A stretch of 64,000 nucleotides of DNA from Acidicapsa dinghuensis (GCF_025685685.1 NZ_JAGSYH010000005.1:558001-622000), one strand, 5' to 3'. Shown: positions 10,090 to 18,653, counted from the first letter of the stretch. The notes: generated by a model not told the origin, from the letters alone. Numbers and translations are program-made.

Positions 10090-11079
10090 ATGCGCGCTCT
10101 TGTTTATACAGCGCCTTTGTGCGTCTCGCTCGAAGAGCGACCACGACCAAAGCTGGAATCGGGTGAAGTTGAATTGACGGTGGTTGCCGCAGGTATCTGC
10201 GGATCGGATATTTCGGGGTTTCTTGGGCACAGTCGGCGACGGATACCTCCGTTGGTGCTAGGGCATGAATTTGTAGGACGAACGAAAGACGGTCGAAGAG
10301 TTGTTGCAAATCCACTAGTGAGCTGCGGACGTTGTAACGCCTGCTTGAGTGGGTCGCAGAATCTATGTTCTAGCTGGCGGCTGCTCGGAATGGATACGAC
10401 GCAGGGATGCTATGCGGAGTTTCTCGCCATTCCGGAAACTCAGATTTATGAGATCCCAGACAGCCTTTCCGATATTTCTGCGGTGCTGGCGGAACCGTTG
10501 GCAAACATAGTGCATCTTTTTCGGATCGCGTCGCCTCAGCCTTTCTTTCGTATGGGCATCATCGGTGGCGGCACGATGGGAGCGCTTGCCTTGCTCACTG
10601 CTTTGCGTCTCGGAGTGCGCGAAGTACTGGTTCAGGATGTGAGCGAAGAGCGTCTTGCTACCGTACGCGCCATGGGGGCGACGCTAGCGGTAAATGCTGC
10701 TACGGAAGAAGGGCGAGGCGAGGCGTTGCATTTTGCAGGACGGGGCATGGATCTAGTGCTGGACGCAAGTGGTTCTGCTAACGCGCGTCAGGCCGCGTTC
10801 GATCTTTGCCGGCCTGGCGGATTGGTTGTGCTGCTTGGCATGGCAACAGAAAAAAGCGAGATTGATTTCGTGACCAGCATTCGCAAGGAGCACCGCGTGG
10901 CGACGTCGTTTGCGTACACGCCAGTGGACTTTGAGCGATCGCTTGCGTTGCTAAAGGCAGGTGAGATTGATCTTTCGCCTTGGACGAAAGAGCTGCCGCT
11001 TGCACAAGGACAACGTGCCTTTGATCTGATGACAAAGTCGCCAGGCGATACGCTCAAAATGCTCCTGCGCGTAAGCTAA
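10090..11079 (+). CDS. Zinc-dependent MDR-family alcohol/polyol dehydrogenase
   Basis: 329 residues of the medium-chain dehydrogenase superfamily. The catalytic zinc region is AAGICGSDISGF with GHEF. Structural-zinc cysteines are in SCGRCNACLSGSQNLC (four Cys). The Rossmann fold follows with GIIGGGTMGALALL. Relatives include threonine, sorbitol and galactitol dehydrogenases, so an NAD(P)-linked oxidation of a sugar alcohol or sugar is expected. GGAG precedes ATG 10090 by 7 nt, and the gene starts 21 nt after the regulator stop, so the two are probably co-transcribed. Its stop codon ends at 11079, immediately against the convergent enolase-superfamily gene. Substrate not assignable by eye. Confidence 0.85.
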   Translation: MRALVYTAPLCVSLEERPRPKLESGEVELTVVAAGICGSDISGFLGHSRRRIPPLVLGHEFVGRTKDGRRVVANPLVSCGRCNACLSGSQNLCSSWRLLGMDTTQGCYAEFLAIPETQIYEIPDSLSDISAVLAEPLANIVHLFRIASPQPFFRMGIIGGGTMGALALLTALRLGVREVLVQDVSEERLATVRAMGATLAVNAATEEGRGEALHFAGRGMDLVLDASGSANARQAAFDLCRPGGLVVLLGMATEKSEIDFVTSIRKEHRVATSFAYTPVDFERSLALLKAGEIDLSPWTKELPLAQGQRAFDLMTKSPGDTLKMLLRVS

Positions 11080-12213
11080 TTAGTTACCGAACCTGTAGCG
11101 CTCGATCGTCTCCGGATTGAGTGTGACACCCAGGCCTGGAGTCTGCGACACGCGAACGCAGCCATCTTCCTCTACCTGGAAATGTTCGTTAGTGGTTTGC
11201 CATCGAAGCGGCGAGTGGCTCAATGAAAACTCCAAAGGTTCGACGTTTGGTTGTGCCGCAAGGAAATGCAAGTTTGCTGCGATTTCTATGTTGGTCTTGT
11301 AACCGTGTGTGATGACGCGCTTACCTCTGGAATATGCCGCCGCCGCTATTTGTCTGATTCCCGTAAAGCCGCCGACCTGGGAGATATCCGGCTGGCAGAT
11401 GCTGGCGCCGCCGTAGTCCATCATCTCGATAAATTCACGTACATGGGTTAGGCCGAGATCGCCGACGCCGGTAGGCAGGCCATGTTGGCTCATTTCAAGA
11501 TGCCCTTCAACATCGTCGAGTGGTAGCGGGGCTTCGAGAAACCAGATGCCGACTTCTCGGAAGATGGGTATCAGCTTCAGCCCTTCTTTCGCGGTGCGAT
11601 AGGAAAGAGCTGCATCGATGATGATTTTGGCTTCAGGGCCAGCTTGTTCGCGCGCGGCAGTCAATAAGCGGCCAGTATGAGAGATATCGTCCAGCCACCA
11701 TGGATCGGCCGCGAATTTGAAGTTGCGCAGGTTCTTGGCTTTCCCTGTCGCGACCTGTTCTTTTACCGCCGCTGGTGTTTGCGCCATCGGATAAATAGTG
11801 CCGTAAGCAGGAAGGCGATCTCGCTTGGCGCCGCCCAGCAGTTCGTGAACTGGCTTGCCTTCGATCTTGCCTTTCAGATCCCACAGTGCAAGATCGACGC
11901 CGCCAATGGCATGCATAATCAGGCCGCGCCGGCCAACGTAATCGGTGGACTCATACATGCGATTCCAAAGCTCGACCGGGTCCGAAGGGTCGGCGCCCAC
12001 AAGGATCGCGGACAGCGAACGCGCGTGGTTATGTGCCGACGGACCGCGCACGATGGCTTGGATCGCAGGCGCCATAGATTCCGTTTCCCCGATGCCGATG
12101 AGGCCGGAGTCGGTGTGTACTACGAGGACGCAGTCGTCATACGAACCATCGAAGAGTTCGATCAGTGGATCCTCAGCTCGGAGGTGGATGGCTTCAATGG
12201 AGGTAATCTTCAT
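11080..12213 (-). CDS. Mandelate racemase/muconate lactonizing enzyme family protein (probable sugar-acid dehydratase)
   Basis: 377 residues from ATG 12213 (MKITSIEAIHLR). An upstream in-frame start at 12342 would add 43 residues absent from the family. The N-terminal capping domain contains GIGETE. The barrel carries candidate metal ligands in IIIDAALSY, WFLEAPL and GVGDLGL, and HGYKTN matches the catalytic His region of the MR subgroup. Such enzymes abstract the alpha-proton of carboxylates; many are acid-sugar dehydratases (galactonate, gluconate, rhamnonate). Surrounding alpha-galactosidase and dehydrogenases favour a galactonate-type dehydratase, which is inference. The second metal-ligand motif (DAALSY) is unlike the usual DxN, so the substrate could be unusual. 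It is transcribed against the neighbouring genes. Confidence 0.82.
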   Translation of the reverse strand: MKITSIEAIHLRAEDPLIELFDGSYDDCVLVVHTDSGLIGIGETESMAPAIQAIVRGPSAHNHARSLSAILVGADPSDPVELWNRMYESTDYVGRRGLIMHAIGGVDLALWDLKGKIEGKPVHELLGGAKRDRLPAYGTIYPMAQTPAAVKEQVATGKAKNLRNFKFAADPWWLDDISHTGRLLTAAREQAGPEAKIIIDAALSYRTAKEGLKLIPIFREVGIWFLEAPLPLDDVEGHLEMSQHGLPTGVGDLGLTHVREFIEMMDYGGASICQPDISQVGGFTGIRQIAAAAYSRGKRVITHGYKTNIEIAANLHFLAAQPNVEPLEFSLSHSPLRWQTTNEHFQVEEDGCVRVSQTPGLGVTLNPETIERYRFGN

Positions 12214-12399
12214 CGTTATTCGATCTCTTAAATGCCCGATGATAAAGCGCCCATGCAAAGAAACGAAAGCCACAGAGCGCCATAGCGAAAGAATGATCCA
12301 AAAAACTAGGGAAGCCGATGCATTCGATGGTTGCTCATGCAATCTGCGCCCGTTATTCTCTGCGGATATGAAGTTCCAACGGTTTAGCGGGGTGGCGCC

Positions 12400-12855
12400 A
12401 TGATCGAGGATACGTCTCGAACAAAGCGCCCGGCGTGGTTGCTCTGGTCGCTGGCAACGATCGTTCTATGGGGTGCCTGGGGATTGGTTTCCAAGGTTGC
12501 TTCGGATGGCGTGGATGTATATGTGAACCAGCTGCTTTATACCGTCGGCCTGGCTCCTTTGATGGCATTTGTCGGATGGACAGTGTGGAGACGCAGCCCT
12601 CGCGAGGCAATGCCTCAAAGGCGCAAAGGGGTCTTCTGGGCGTTTCTGACGGGAATTTTAGGCGGGGTGGGGAATCTTGCATTCTTTCAGGCGTTGGTGA
12701 AAGGCGGTGAAGCTTCCATTGTGGCGCCAGTAACCGCGCTGTTTCCAATGGTGACGGTATTGCTGGCTGTGTTGCTGCTCAAGGAAAGAGTTGGCCGCAC
12801 GCAATGGGCTGGCCTTGGCTTAGCGTTTGTTGCGATTTATCTTCTTAGTGCGTAG
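12400..12855 (+). CDS. EamA/DMT half-transporter, subunit 1
   Basis: 151 residues with about five hydrophobic segments (LLWSLATIVLWGAWGLV, LLYTVGLAPLMAFVGW, AFLTGILGGVGNLAFF, ASIVAPVTALFPMVTVLLAVLLL, WAGLGLAFVAIYLLSA). This is one EamA repeat, half the usual ten-helix drug/metabolite transporter, with the hallmark GxxSIVAPVTALFP and LKERVG near the end. A second half-size EamA gene starts 11 nt later, so the two probably form a heterodimer. Export or import of a sugar or acid metabolite would fit the locus but is unproven. Start ATG 12400 follows a weak GGTGG. Confidence 0.82.
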   Translation: MIEDTSRTKRPAWLLWSLATIVLWGAWGLVSKVASDGVDVYVNQLLYTVGLAPLMAFVGWTVWRRSPREAMPQRRKGVFWAFLTGILGGVGNLAFFQALVKGGEASIVAPVTALFPMVTVLLAVLLLKERVGRTQWAGLGLAFVAIYLLSA

Positions 12856-12866
12856 GTGAGCCGTCG

Positions 12867-13304
12867 ATGCATATCTGGCTTTTGTTCGCAATGTTGGCGC
12901 TGATCTTCTGGGGCATCACCGGGGTGACGCAAAAACTCTCGACGAATTGCATTTCGAGCGAACGCTCTTTTCTATGGTTCTGCTGGGCGATGGTCGCACT
13001 GTCCCTGGTGGTTCTGATTATTGAACGCCCTCATTGGGGTCTTGGGCGCGTCGTTGTGCTGAGCGCGATTGCGGGAGGTGCACTTAACGGTCTGGGCGCA
13101 TGGACGAGCTTTCGTGCACTCGAGTCGGGAGGCAAAGCATCAATTGTGATATCGCTGATATCGCTCTATCCTTTGCTCACAGTTGCCCTCGCTGTTCTCC
13201 TACTCCATGAGCGGCTCACCTGGACGCAATCGGTTGGCGCCGTGGTCGCTATCGCAGCTGCGATTCTGCTTTCTGTCGAGACGGAGGCGAAGGCGGAAAC
13301 CTAA
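12867..13304 (+). CDS. EamA/DMT half-transporter, subunit 2
   Basis: 145 residues with five predicted membrane segments and the same family hallmarks as its partner (GGKASIVISLISLYPLLTVALAVLLLHERLTWTQSVGAVVAIAAAILL). AGGTGAG overlaps the upstream stop and lies 7-13 nt before ATG 12867, so translation is likely coupled. The two halves differ in sequence, and their membrane insertion could be opposite (dual-topology pair), as known for some split small transporters. Substrate unknown. Confidence 0.82.
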   Translation: MHIWLLFAMLALIFWGITGVTQKLSTNCISSERSFLWFCWAMVALSLVVLIIERPHWGLGRVVVLSAIAGGALNGLGAWTSFRALESGGKASIVISLISLYPLLTVALAVLLLHERLTWTQSVGAVVAIAAAILLSVETEAKAET

Positions 13305-13346
13305 TCCAGAAGGATAGATTGATCGCGACCGATCGCGAGGTGCGAA

Positions 13347-14402
13347 TCACTCGTCCCGCGCGGCTGCGATTTCACCTTTAGCATTAATTTCGCCGACAGA
13401 GCTTAAACCTTCTTGTGCGGAGAAAAGCACGGATGTTTCGAGGCGCTCTCCCGGTTCAAGCCAACGTGCTCGCTGAGCGTCGATCATGGCCTGCGCCTGG
13501 AAGGGATATCCGGTTGCTGGCTCAAGTACTGCGACGTTGAGATTGCGCCATCCGCCATGACTGGCGAACAGCCAGCATGACGAGAATACCGATGGATCGA
13601 ATCGCAGGCCTGCTGCCAGTCCAGTCGAGCGATTGGTGACAGCGCACCAGCCCGCAGAGAAGTCGGTGCCGTAGAAAAAAAGAATGGCTCTCGAACTCAC
13701 ATCGGGAACATTGCGAAGATCGACCGTGCGATCTGAAAGCGTTGCGTGTGGCCATGGGAAAGTGAGTGGGGCGTCGCCCAGAGAGCCTGCAAATGCTGGT
13801 TCGCGAATCACCTGCATCTTTGGAAAGTCAATGCGATGATTTGGACTGACTGCGAAGGCGGGATGCAATTTCCAAAGGAACGGGTACGGTCCAGTGTTGA
13901 GATTTGTGAAGCAATATTGGATTTCAAATTGAGAGGATCCTGACCGAAGACGGATGGTTCGCTCGATCAGAAAGCTGGAGATCGGCGTCTGGAATCGAAG
14001 ATGAACGCCAACGAAATCCGGGTTGGCGAAAGCCTCTGCTTCCCATAAACCGGTCCAGAGTTCGCCGTGGTCGGGAAGGTGCTCGCCCTGAAGCAGTCCT
14101 GCTTCATCGTTTGGGAAAAGTTCATCCCACCCGCCGCTCCATACATCGTCATAGCGCGCGTGAATCGTGTGCTTCGCAGGACGAATGCGAGGATTGTTCC
14201 AGAGCAAATCTGCATCGAGCGGCTTGTAGGTTATCTGCCAGATTTTTGCGCCCGCTTCCGGAAGAACGACAAGCTTCAGGTAGCGATTCTCCAGCACTAT
14301 TGTTTGAAGTCCGTGAAATGTCCAGGCAGTCGAGATGCGAAGATCGCTCATGGGATAACAGGAAACCGCCCTCAGATTATCGAATCCGTATTCAGGGAGC
14401 AA
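13347..14402 (-). CDS. Aldose-1-epimerase-like / DUF5107-type protein
   Basis: 351 residues of beta-rich sequence resembling the galactose-mutarotase superfold: LKLVVLPEAGAKIWQITYKPLDADLLWNNPRI near the N-terminus, GGWDELFPNDE, and FLWKLHPAFAVSP, where a His-containing loop sits. Relatives interconvert anomers of aldoses or bind sugars. The first in-frame start is TTG 14402; ATG 14351 would remove 17 residues (YGFDNLRAVSCYPM) that look like part of the conserved region, so the longer form is kept. No strong ribosome-binding site supports either. The gene converges on the EamA pair. A mutarotase role would fit the galactoside locus; the catalytic residues were not verified. Confidence 0.65.
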   Translation of the reverse strand: MLPEYGFDNLRAVSCYPMSDLRISTAWTFHGLQTIVLENRYLKLVVLPEAGAKIWQITYKPLDADLLWNNPRIRPAKHTIHARYDDVWSGGWDELFPNDEAGLLQGEHLPDHGELWTGLWEAEAFANPDFVGVHLRFQTPISSFLIERTIRLRSGSSQFEIQYCFTNLNTGPYPFLWKLHPAFAVSPNHRIDFPKMQVIREPAFAGSLGDAPLTFPWPHATLSDRTVDLRNVPDVSSRAILFFYGTDFSAGWCAVTNRSTGLAAGLRFDPSVFSSCWLFASHGGWRNLNVAVLEPATGYPFQAQAMIDAQRARWLEPGERLETSVLFSAQEGLSSVGEINAKGEIAAARDE

Positions 14403-14594
14403 AGGTCATATCACAGGTTAACGAACAAATCGTTCGCTATTCGTGCCGTGATCTCTGGATAGATCGGACAATTTTTGGCAAGCAATTTATGCTGCTTTGC
14501 GGCTCCCGTGCAAGTTGAAGGGGGATGTCAGAAAGGGCGCAGTAGTGGCGGAGAGGGTGGATTCTGCTTTTGCTCCTCAAAATAAAGAGCTTAG

Positions 14595-14916
14595 ATGCCT
14601 TAGCTTGGAATCGCTGCAGTTTGGTGCGTAACCCTTCGCGACTGATCCCAAGAATTTCTGCCGCGCGCGTACGGTTTCCGATCGTATATTGCAGCGCAGA
14701 CAAGATAAGCTGCCTTTCCATTTCATGCAATGACATTGGAGCAATGGAGCGTCGGCAGGCGCCAGAGCGGCTAGTTTTGCCATCTCGCCTTCCAGTTCCC
14801 GCACATTTCCTGGAGAGCTGTAAGACGTCAATTCTGCCCAACAGTCGTTCGTCAAACGAGATAGGCAGATCTGTCTTCGCAATCTGCCGGACTGTTGACA
14901 GCAAATATTCGAGGAC
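14595..14916 (-). pseudogene. Remnant of an NtrC-family sigma-54 activator (end of AAA+ domain plus Fis-type HTH)
   Basis: Three adjacent minus-strand pieces in alternating frames rebuild the end of an NtrC-type regulator. At about 14871-14838 one frame reads DLPISFDERLL. At 14833-14787 another frame reads ELTSYSSPGNVRELEGE, the conserved (W)PGNVRELE motif of sigma-54 activators with Ser for Trp. At 14736-14601 the first frame returns with MSLHEMERQLILSAL and IGNRTRAAEILGISREGLR, a Fis-type helix-turn-helix. The two frame changes compensate each other. No receiver and no Walker-containing AAA+ core lie upstream, where the 21-bp repeats and padR begin, so this is a decayed 3' end rather than a simple sequencing error. 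Confidence 0.7.
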
Positions 14917-14929
14917 GTTCCTGTAGACC

Positions 14930-14950
14930 TTCCCATAGAAGTTCGAGTGG
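14930..14950. repeat. 21-bp direct repeat, copy 1 (upstream of padR)
   Basis: An exact 21-bp unit with core CCCATAGAAGTTCGAG. It is repeated at 14962-14982, 32 bp further on, with 11 bp between copies (about three helical turns start to start). Location immediately upstream of padR makes it a candidate operator. Confidence 0.9.
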
Positions 14951-14961
14951 TGTATGATTCT

Positions 14962-14982
14962 TTCCCATAGAAGTTCGAGTGG
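14962..14982. repeat. 21-bp direct repeat, copy 2 (abuts the padR ribosome-binding site)
   Basis: Second exact copy of the unit at 14930-14950. Its last two bases begin the GGAGAGAG ribosome-binding site of padR, so a protein bound here could block transcription or the start of the message. Confidence 0.9.
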
Positions 14983-14990
14983 AGAGAGCG

Positions 14991-15344
14991 ATGCGCAAAA
15001 GCAGCGAGCCACAGAATGAAATGCTCAAGGGCACCCTGGACATGATGATCCTGCGAACCCTTGTCGGCGGTGATGCACACGGCCACACGATTGCCAAGGT
15101 TATTGAACGTACCTCTGAGGATCTTCTGGAGGTGGAGCAAGGCTCCCTCTATCCTGCGCTGCACAGGCTCGAGGACCGAAGGTGGGTTTCTTCTTATTGG
15201 GGTGCGAGCGAGAACAATCGCAAGGCCAAGTTCTACCGGTTGACGGCAGAAGGCCGTAAGCAGTTGGTTCGCGAAACCAGCCGCTGGCGGCAGATGACCC
15301 GCGCCATCGGCCTGGTTATGGGTGAAGAAGGCGGTGCGCAATGA
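14991..15344 (+). CDS. PadR-family transcriptional regulator
   Basis: 117 residues matching the short PadR-s1 type: MLKGTLDMMILRTLVGGDAHGHTIAKVIE, then EVEQGSLYPALHRLEDRRWVSS (winged helix) and RKAKFYRLTAEGRKQL, with a C-terminal helix for dimerisation. GGAGAGAG lies 3-10 nt before ATG 14991; an alternative GTG at 14979 falls inside the 21-bp repeat and is less likely. The last four bases overlap the start of the ADOP permease gene (ATGA), so the two are translationally coupled. Known PadR proteins usually repress their own operon; the two repeats directly upstream are the obvious candidate binding sites. Confidence 0.92.
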   Translation: MRKSSEPQNEMLKGTLDMMILRTLVGGDAHGHTIAKVIERTSEDLLEVEQGSLYPALHRLEDRRWVSSYWGASENNRKAKFYRLTAEGRKQLVRETSRWRQMTRAIGLVMGEEGGAQ

Positions 15345-17977
15345 GCTGGATGAGATTTCTACACCGCAAACGCTCCGACTCCGAGTTGCAGGACGAGATC
15401 GACACTTTTCTGACGGAAGAGACTGCCGACAATGAGGCTCGCGGCATGTCCCCCGACGAAGCCAGGCGGCAGGCCCGTTTGAAATTCGGCAATCCACAGA
15501 AGGTGCGTGAGTCGCTGTGGGTGCAAAACACTCCTCAACGGTTGGCCGGTATCGCCCGCGACGTGAAATACGCCTTTCGAGCCTTGAGCCGCACACCGGG
15601 ATTTTCGATCGTTGCGATTGTGGTCATGGCCTTATGCCTGGGCGCTGCCACGTCGCTTTTCACTGTCGTACGTTCGGTGCTGCTGCGGCCGCTGCCTTTT
15701 CGCGACCCCGCGCGACTGGTGATGGTGTACGAACACTTTCGAGGAGGGGAATTAAGTTACCACCCTGTTGCGCCTGCTGACTTCTACGACTGGCGCTCGA
15801 AGACCCGTGGCTTTGAGGACATGGCAATCATGCGTTCTGCGGGGTACAACCTCACCGGTGTACGCAACGAATTGCCGGAGTCGGTCGACGCAGAGGCAGG
15901 CTCCGCAAATCTGTTTTCGCTGCTTGGAGTGCAGCCGGCGCTGGGCCGGGACTTTACGGAGGCGGACGATCAACGCGGCAGCGCAGTTGTGATGTTGACG
16001 TGGAGCGTCTTCGAGAGGCGGTTTGCAGGTGATGCGAAGATTGTGGGCGGCCAGATTCACCTCGACGGCAAACCTTACACGGTGGCCGGCGTGCTGCCCT
16101 CGTGGTTCACATATCCCAATGCTGGAATTGAGTTGTGGGTTCCCTACAAAGCCGATGCCAGTGCTGAGATGCTTCAACATCACGACTGGCATGGGAGCCA
16201 GGTGGTGGCAAGGCTCCGCCCTGACGTAAGCCTGGCCAGCGCAATCGCGCAAGTTGGCGCCGTTCAGTACCAGAATCATTTGCTGTACCCGAATGATCCG
16301 GTGGCTGAAGATGTTGTTTCGCGCTCGCTGAACGAGGATCTCGCCGGAGATGTCAAGAAGCCGCTGACGTTGATGCTTTCCGCTGTTGGATGCATGCTGC
16401 TTATCGGCTGCCTCAACGTCGCAAACCTGCTGGTGGCGCGGGGCGCGGCACGGCAGAAAGAGGTGGCGATACGAAGCGCCCTCGGCGCTCAGCGGGCCAC
16501 CCTGATTCGCGAGCAGATGGCAGAGAGTGTTGTGATTTGCGCAGCCGGGGGTATGGGTGGAGTTCTCCTATCGTTAGGCGCCACTGAGTGGCTGGCAAAA
16601 ACGTGGAAAGATCTGCCAACCGCGCAGAGCATTCACATGGATGGCGCGGTGATTGTGCTAGCCTGCGCGCTCATGTTCGCTGCGGCGCTGATTGCAGGCT
16701 TGCTGCCCGCGCTTTCCACAACAGGCAAGTCAATGCTGAAGGCTCTGCAAACCTCGGTCCGGACCGGCTCGAGCAGCGTTTCGCGCACCGCGCTCAGAAA
16801 GTCGCTGCTCACGGCGGAGATTGGAATCACCGTGGTGCTGCTGGCGGCCGCTGGGTTGCTGCTTAAAAGCTTTATGCAATTGCGCGCAGCCAATATGGGG
16901 TGCGTAATCGACAACACGATCACTTTGCAATACAACCTGCCCGGCAAGGAGTACGACACGCCGGAGAAGCAAAACGCATTCAACGAAGAGCTGCTGGCGC
17001 AAGTGAAAGCGATGCCCGGAGTTCGCGGCGCTGCATTGGGAACGACAGTTCCGGGAACAGGATACTGGGGTACAGACGAATTTACGGTGAAGGAGCATCC
17101 TCCGCTCAAGGTGGGCGAACACTTGCCTAATGCGATGACGCGCTGGGTCGATCCTGGCTATTTCAGCGCGCTCGGAATTCCGCTTGTGAGCGGAAGGTTC
17201 TTTACCAGCGACGAACGTGTTGCGCGCTCGTACAAAGTGATTGTGAGCCGTCAGTTCGCTCAGCAATATTTCACGGGCGAAGATCCTATCGGCAAACATC
17301 TGCACATTCCAGGGCGCGCCCACGATGGAGCGCCTAACCTGATGGATTGGGAGATTGTGGGCGTCGTCGGCGACATCTTGTACCAGGTTGGCAAAGAGCC
17401 GAAAGCGACAATCTATTTCCCCATCCTTGAAGGCCGGGGCGGTGCGATGCTCGTGGTTCACACGGCAACGGATCCTTTGCAATTCTCAGTGCCGCTGCAA
17501 AAACAGATCGCATCGCTCAATCCTGAACTTCCGGTCTCAGATGTGCTCACTATGAAGCAGATCATTGGCGCGTCCCTGGTGAATGCGAGCCTGAGCGCAA
17601 CCCTTGTGCTGGCTTTTGCTATCTTGTCGCTGATTCTTGCTTCGGTGGGGTTATACGGCGTGCTATCGTACCTGACCACTCAGCGGACCTCGGAACTGGG
17701 CATCCGCATGGCGCTCGGCGCGCAACGAGATCAGCTCTTGCAGTTGATGCTGATGGATGGCCTGACGCCAGCGCTGTCCGGGCTCGGGCTCGGTTTGGTG
17801 ATGAGCTTCGCGACGACACGCATCTTTCAGTCGATGCTTTTCGGAACGAAGCCTCTCGATCCTGTGGTTCTCTCCGGCGTGATTGCGACGCTGCTGGCGG
17901 TTGCGGTTCTGGCCTGTCTGGCTCCCGCATGGCGTGCTTCCCGGTTAGATCCGATGAAAGCGCTCCGAACTGAATAG
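15341..17977 (+). CDS. ABC transporter permease, ADOP (acidobacterial duplicated orphan permease) / MacB-like
   Basis: 878 residues. An N-terminal soluble segment (about 1-65) precedes TM1 (GFSIVAIVVMALCLGAATSLFTV), then a MacB-like periplasmic domain and an FtsX-like membrane block (LMLSAVGCMLLIGCLNVANLLVARGAARQKEVAIRSALGA). A second periplasmic domain and FtsX block follow, ending in LDPMKALRTE. This duplicated permease without its own ATPase is the ADOP type expanded in Acidobacteria. No ATP-binding subunit is next to it, which is normal for ADOPs. Substrate unknown; MacB relatives export peptides or act as mechanotransmitters. It is co-transcribed with padR through a 4-nt overlap. Confidence 0.93.
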   Translation: MSWMRFLHRKRSDSELQDEIDTFLTEETADNEARGMSPDEARRQARLKFGNPQKVRESLWVQNTPQRLAGIARDVKYAFRALSRTPGFSIVAIVVMALCLGAATSLFTVVRSVLLRPLPFRDPARLVMVYEHFRGGELSYHPVAPADFYDWRSKTRGFEDMAIMRSAGYNLTGVRNELPESVDAEAGSANLFSLLGVQPALGRDFTEADDQRGSAVVMLTWSVFERRFAGDAKIVGGQIHLDGKPYTVAGVLPSWFTYPNAGIELWVPYKADASAEMLQHHDWHGSQVVARLRPDVSLASAIAQVGAVQYQNHLLYPNDPVAEDVVSRSLNEDLAGDVKKPLTLMLSAVGCMLLIGCLNVANLLVARGAARQKEVAIRSALGAQRATLIREQMAESVVICAAGGMGGVLLSLGATEWLAKTWKDLPTAQSIHMDGAVIVLACALMFAAALIAGLLPALSTTGKSMLKALQTSVRTGSSSVSRTALRKSLLTAEIGITVVLLAAAGLLLKSFMQLRAANMGCVIDNTITLQYNLPGKEYDTPEKQNAFNEELLAQVKAMPGVRGAALGTTVPGTGYWGTDEFTVKEHPPLKVGEHLPNAMTRWVDPGYFSALGIPLVSGRFFTSDERVARSYKVIVSRQFAQQYFTGEDPIGKHLHIPGRAHDGAPNLMDWEIVGVVGDILYQVGKEPKATIYFPILEGRGGAMLVVHTATDPLQFSVPLQKQIASLNPELPVSDVLTMKQIIGASLVNASLSATLVLAFAILSLILASVGLYGVLSYLTTQRTSELGIRMALGAQRDQLLQLMLMDGLTPALSGLGLGLVMSFATTRIFQSMLFGTKPLDPVVLSGVIATLLAVAVLACLAPAWRASRLDPMKALRTE

Positions 17978-18204
17978 AACAGGGTATAGGCGGATTGAGA
18001 CGTAATCGCCAACGCACTCACTGGCGACAGCACTTGAGCCACATGGTCGAAGAATCGGCTTTCCGGACGGGTAGCCCTTGGCTCAAATGCTGCCAAATAG
18101 TGTTGAATCGGCGCTGATTCTCTGTTGTTCAAAATGGAGTGGAGCTTTTGTATTCTTGAAATTCAGCAAGACCCTTTGCCGCGCGCAGATTCAATCTGCC
18201 TCAG

Positions 18205-18585
18205 CTACTCTTGATTAGAGATTTTGGCCAAGAGATCGGCGGGATGAATTGGTTTTGAAAGTAACTCGAATTCATGGCCGCGAGTCCGCGCTTCTTCCAG
18301 CAAGTCCGCAGTCGCCGCTTGTCCGGAGAAAAGCAGCACCTTACATTGGGGGCAGACCTTCTGCATCTGAATCGCAAGATCGATTCCTGTCATTCCCGGC
18401 ATAATCACGTCGGTGATTAATAAATTCGGACAGTTTATCTGTGCCTGGTCCAATGCTGCCTGCGGATGATGAAACGAGTTCGTAGCAAAACCTACTTGAC
18501 GAAGAATCGCGGCTAAGGTGTCAGCAACAACAGGTTCGTCATCTACTACAAAGATTGTCTCGCGTGGTTTGGTCTGATCGCTCAT
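18205..18585 (-). CDS. Stand-alone response regulator receiver (CheY-like)
   Basis: 126 residues consisting of one REC domain only: acidic pair in FVVDDEP, phosphoacceptor Asp59 in LLITDVIMPGMTGIDLA, the conserved Ser/Thr position in VLLFSG and the Lys in LLSKPIHPADLL. No DNA-binding or enzymatic output domain is present. It is the last gene of the seven-gene stressosome/phosphorelay operon, 68 nt after the upstream histidine kinase. It could be the final phosphoacceptor, a phosphate sink, or a protein-interaction switch. Confidence 0.9.
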   Translation of the reverse strand: MSDQTKPRETIFVVDDEPVVADTLAAILRQVGFATNSFHHPQAALDQAQINCPNLLITDVIMPGMTGIDLAIQMQKVCPQCKVLLFSGQAATADLLEEARTRGHEFELLSKPIHPADLLAKISNQE

Positions 18586-18653
18586 ATCCGACCTCCGTCA
18601 ATCTGGATTTGTTCTATTAGAGATTGTATGGGCAACATTGTGTCTGGAAGTGT

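Noticed and set aside
14930..14982. Two-unit CRISPR array or mobile-element target duplication
   Set aside because: Only two copies with an 11-bp spacer, no cas genes, no transposase.
14577..15596. 339-codon minus-strand frame opposite padR and the start of the ADOP gene
   Set aside because: Only its last third shows meaning (PGNVRELE), which is kept as the NtrC remnant; the rest is the reverse of well-supported plus-strand genes.
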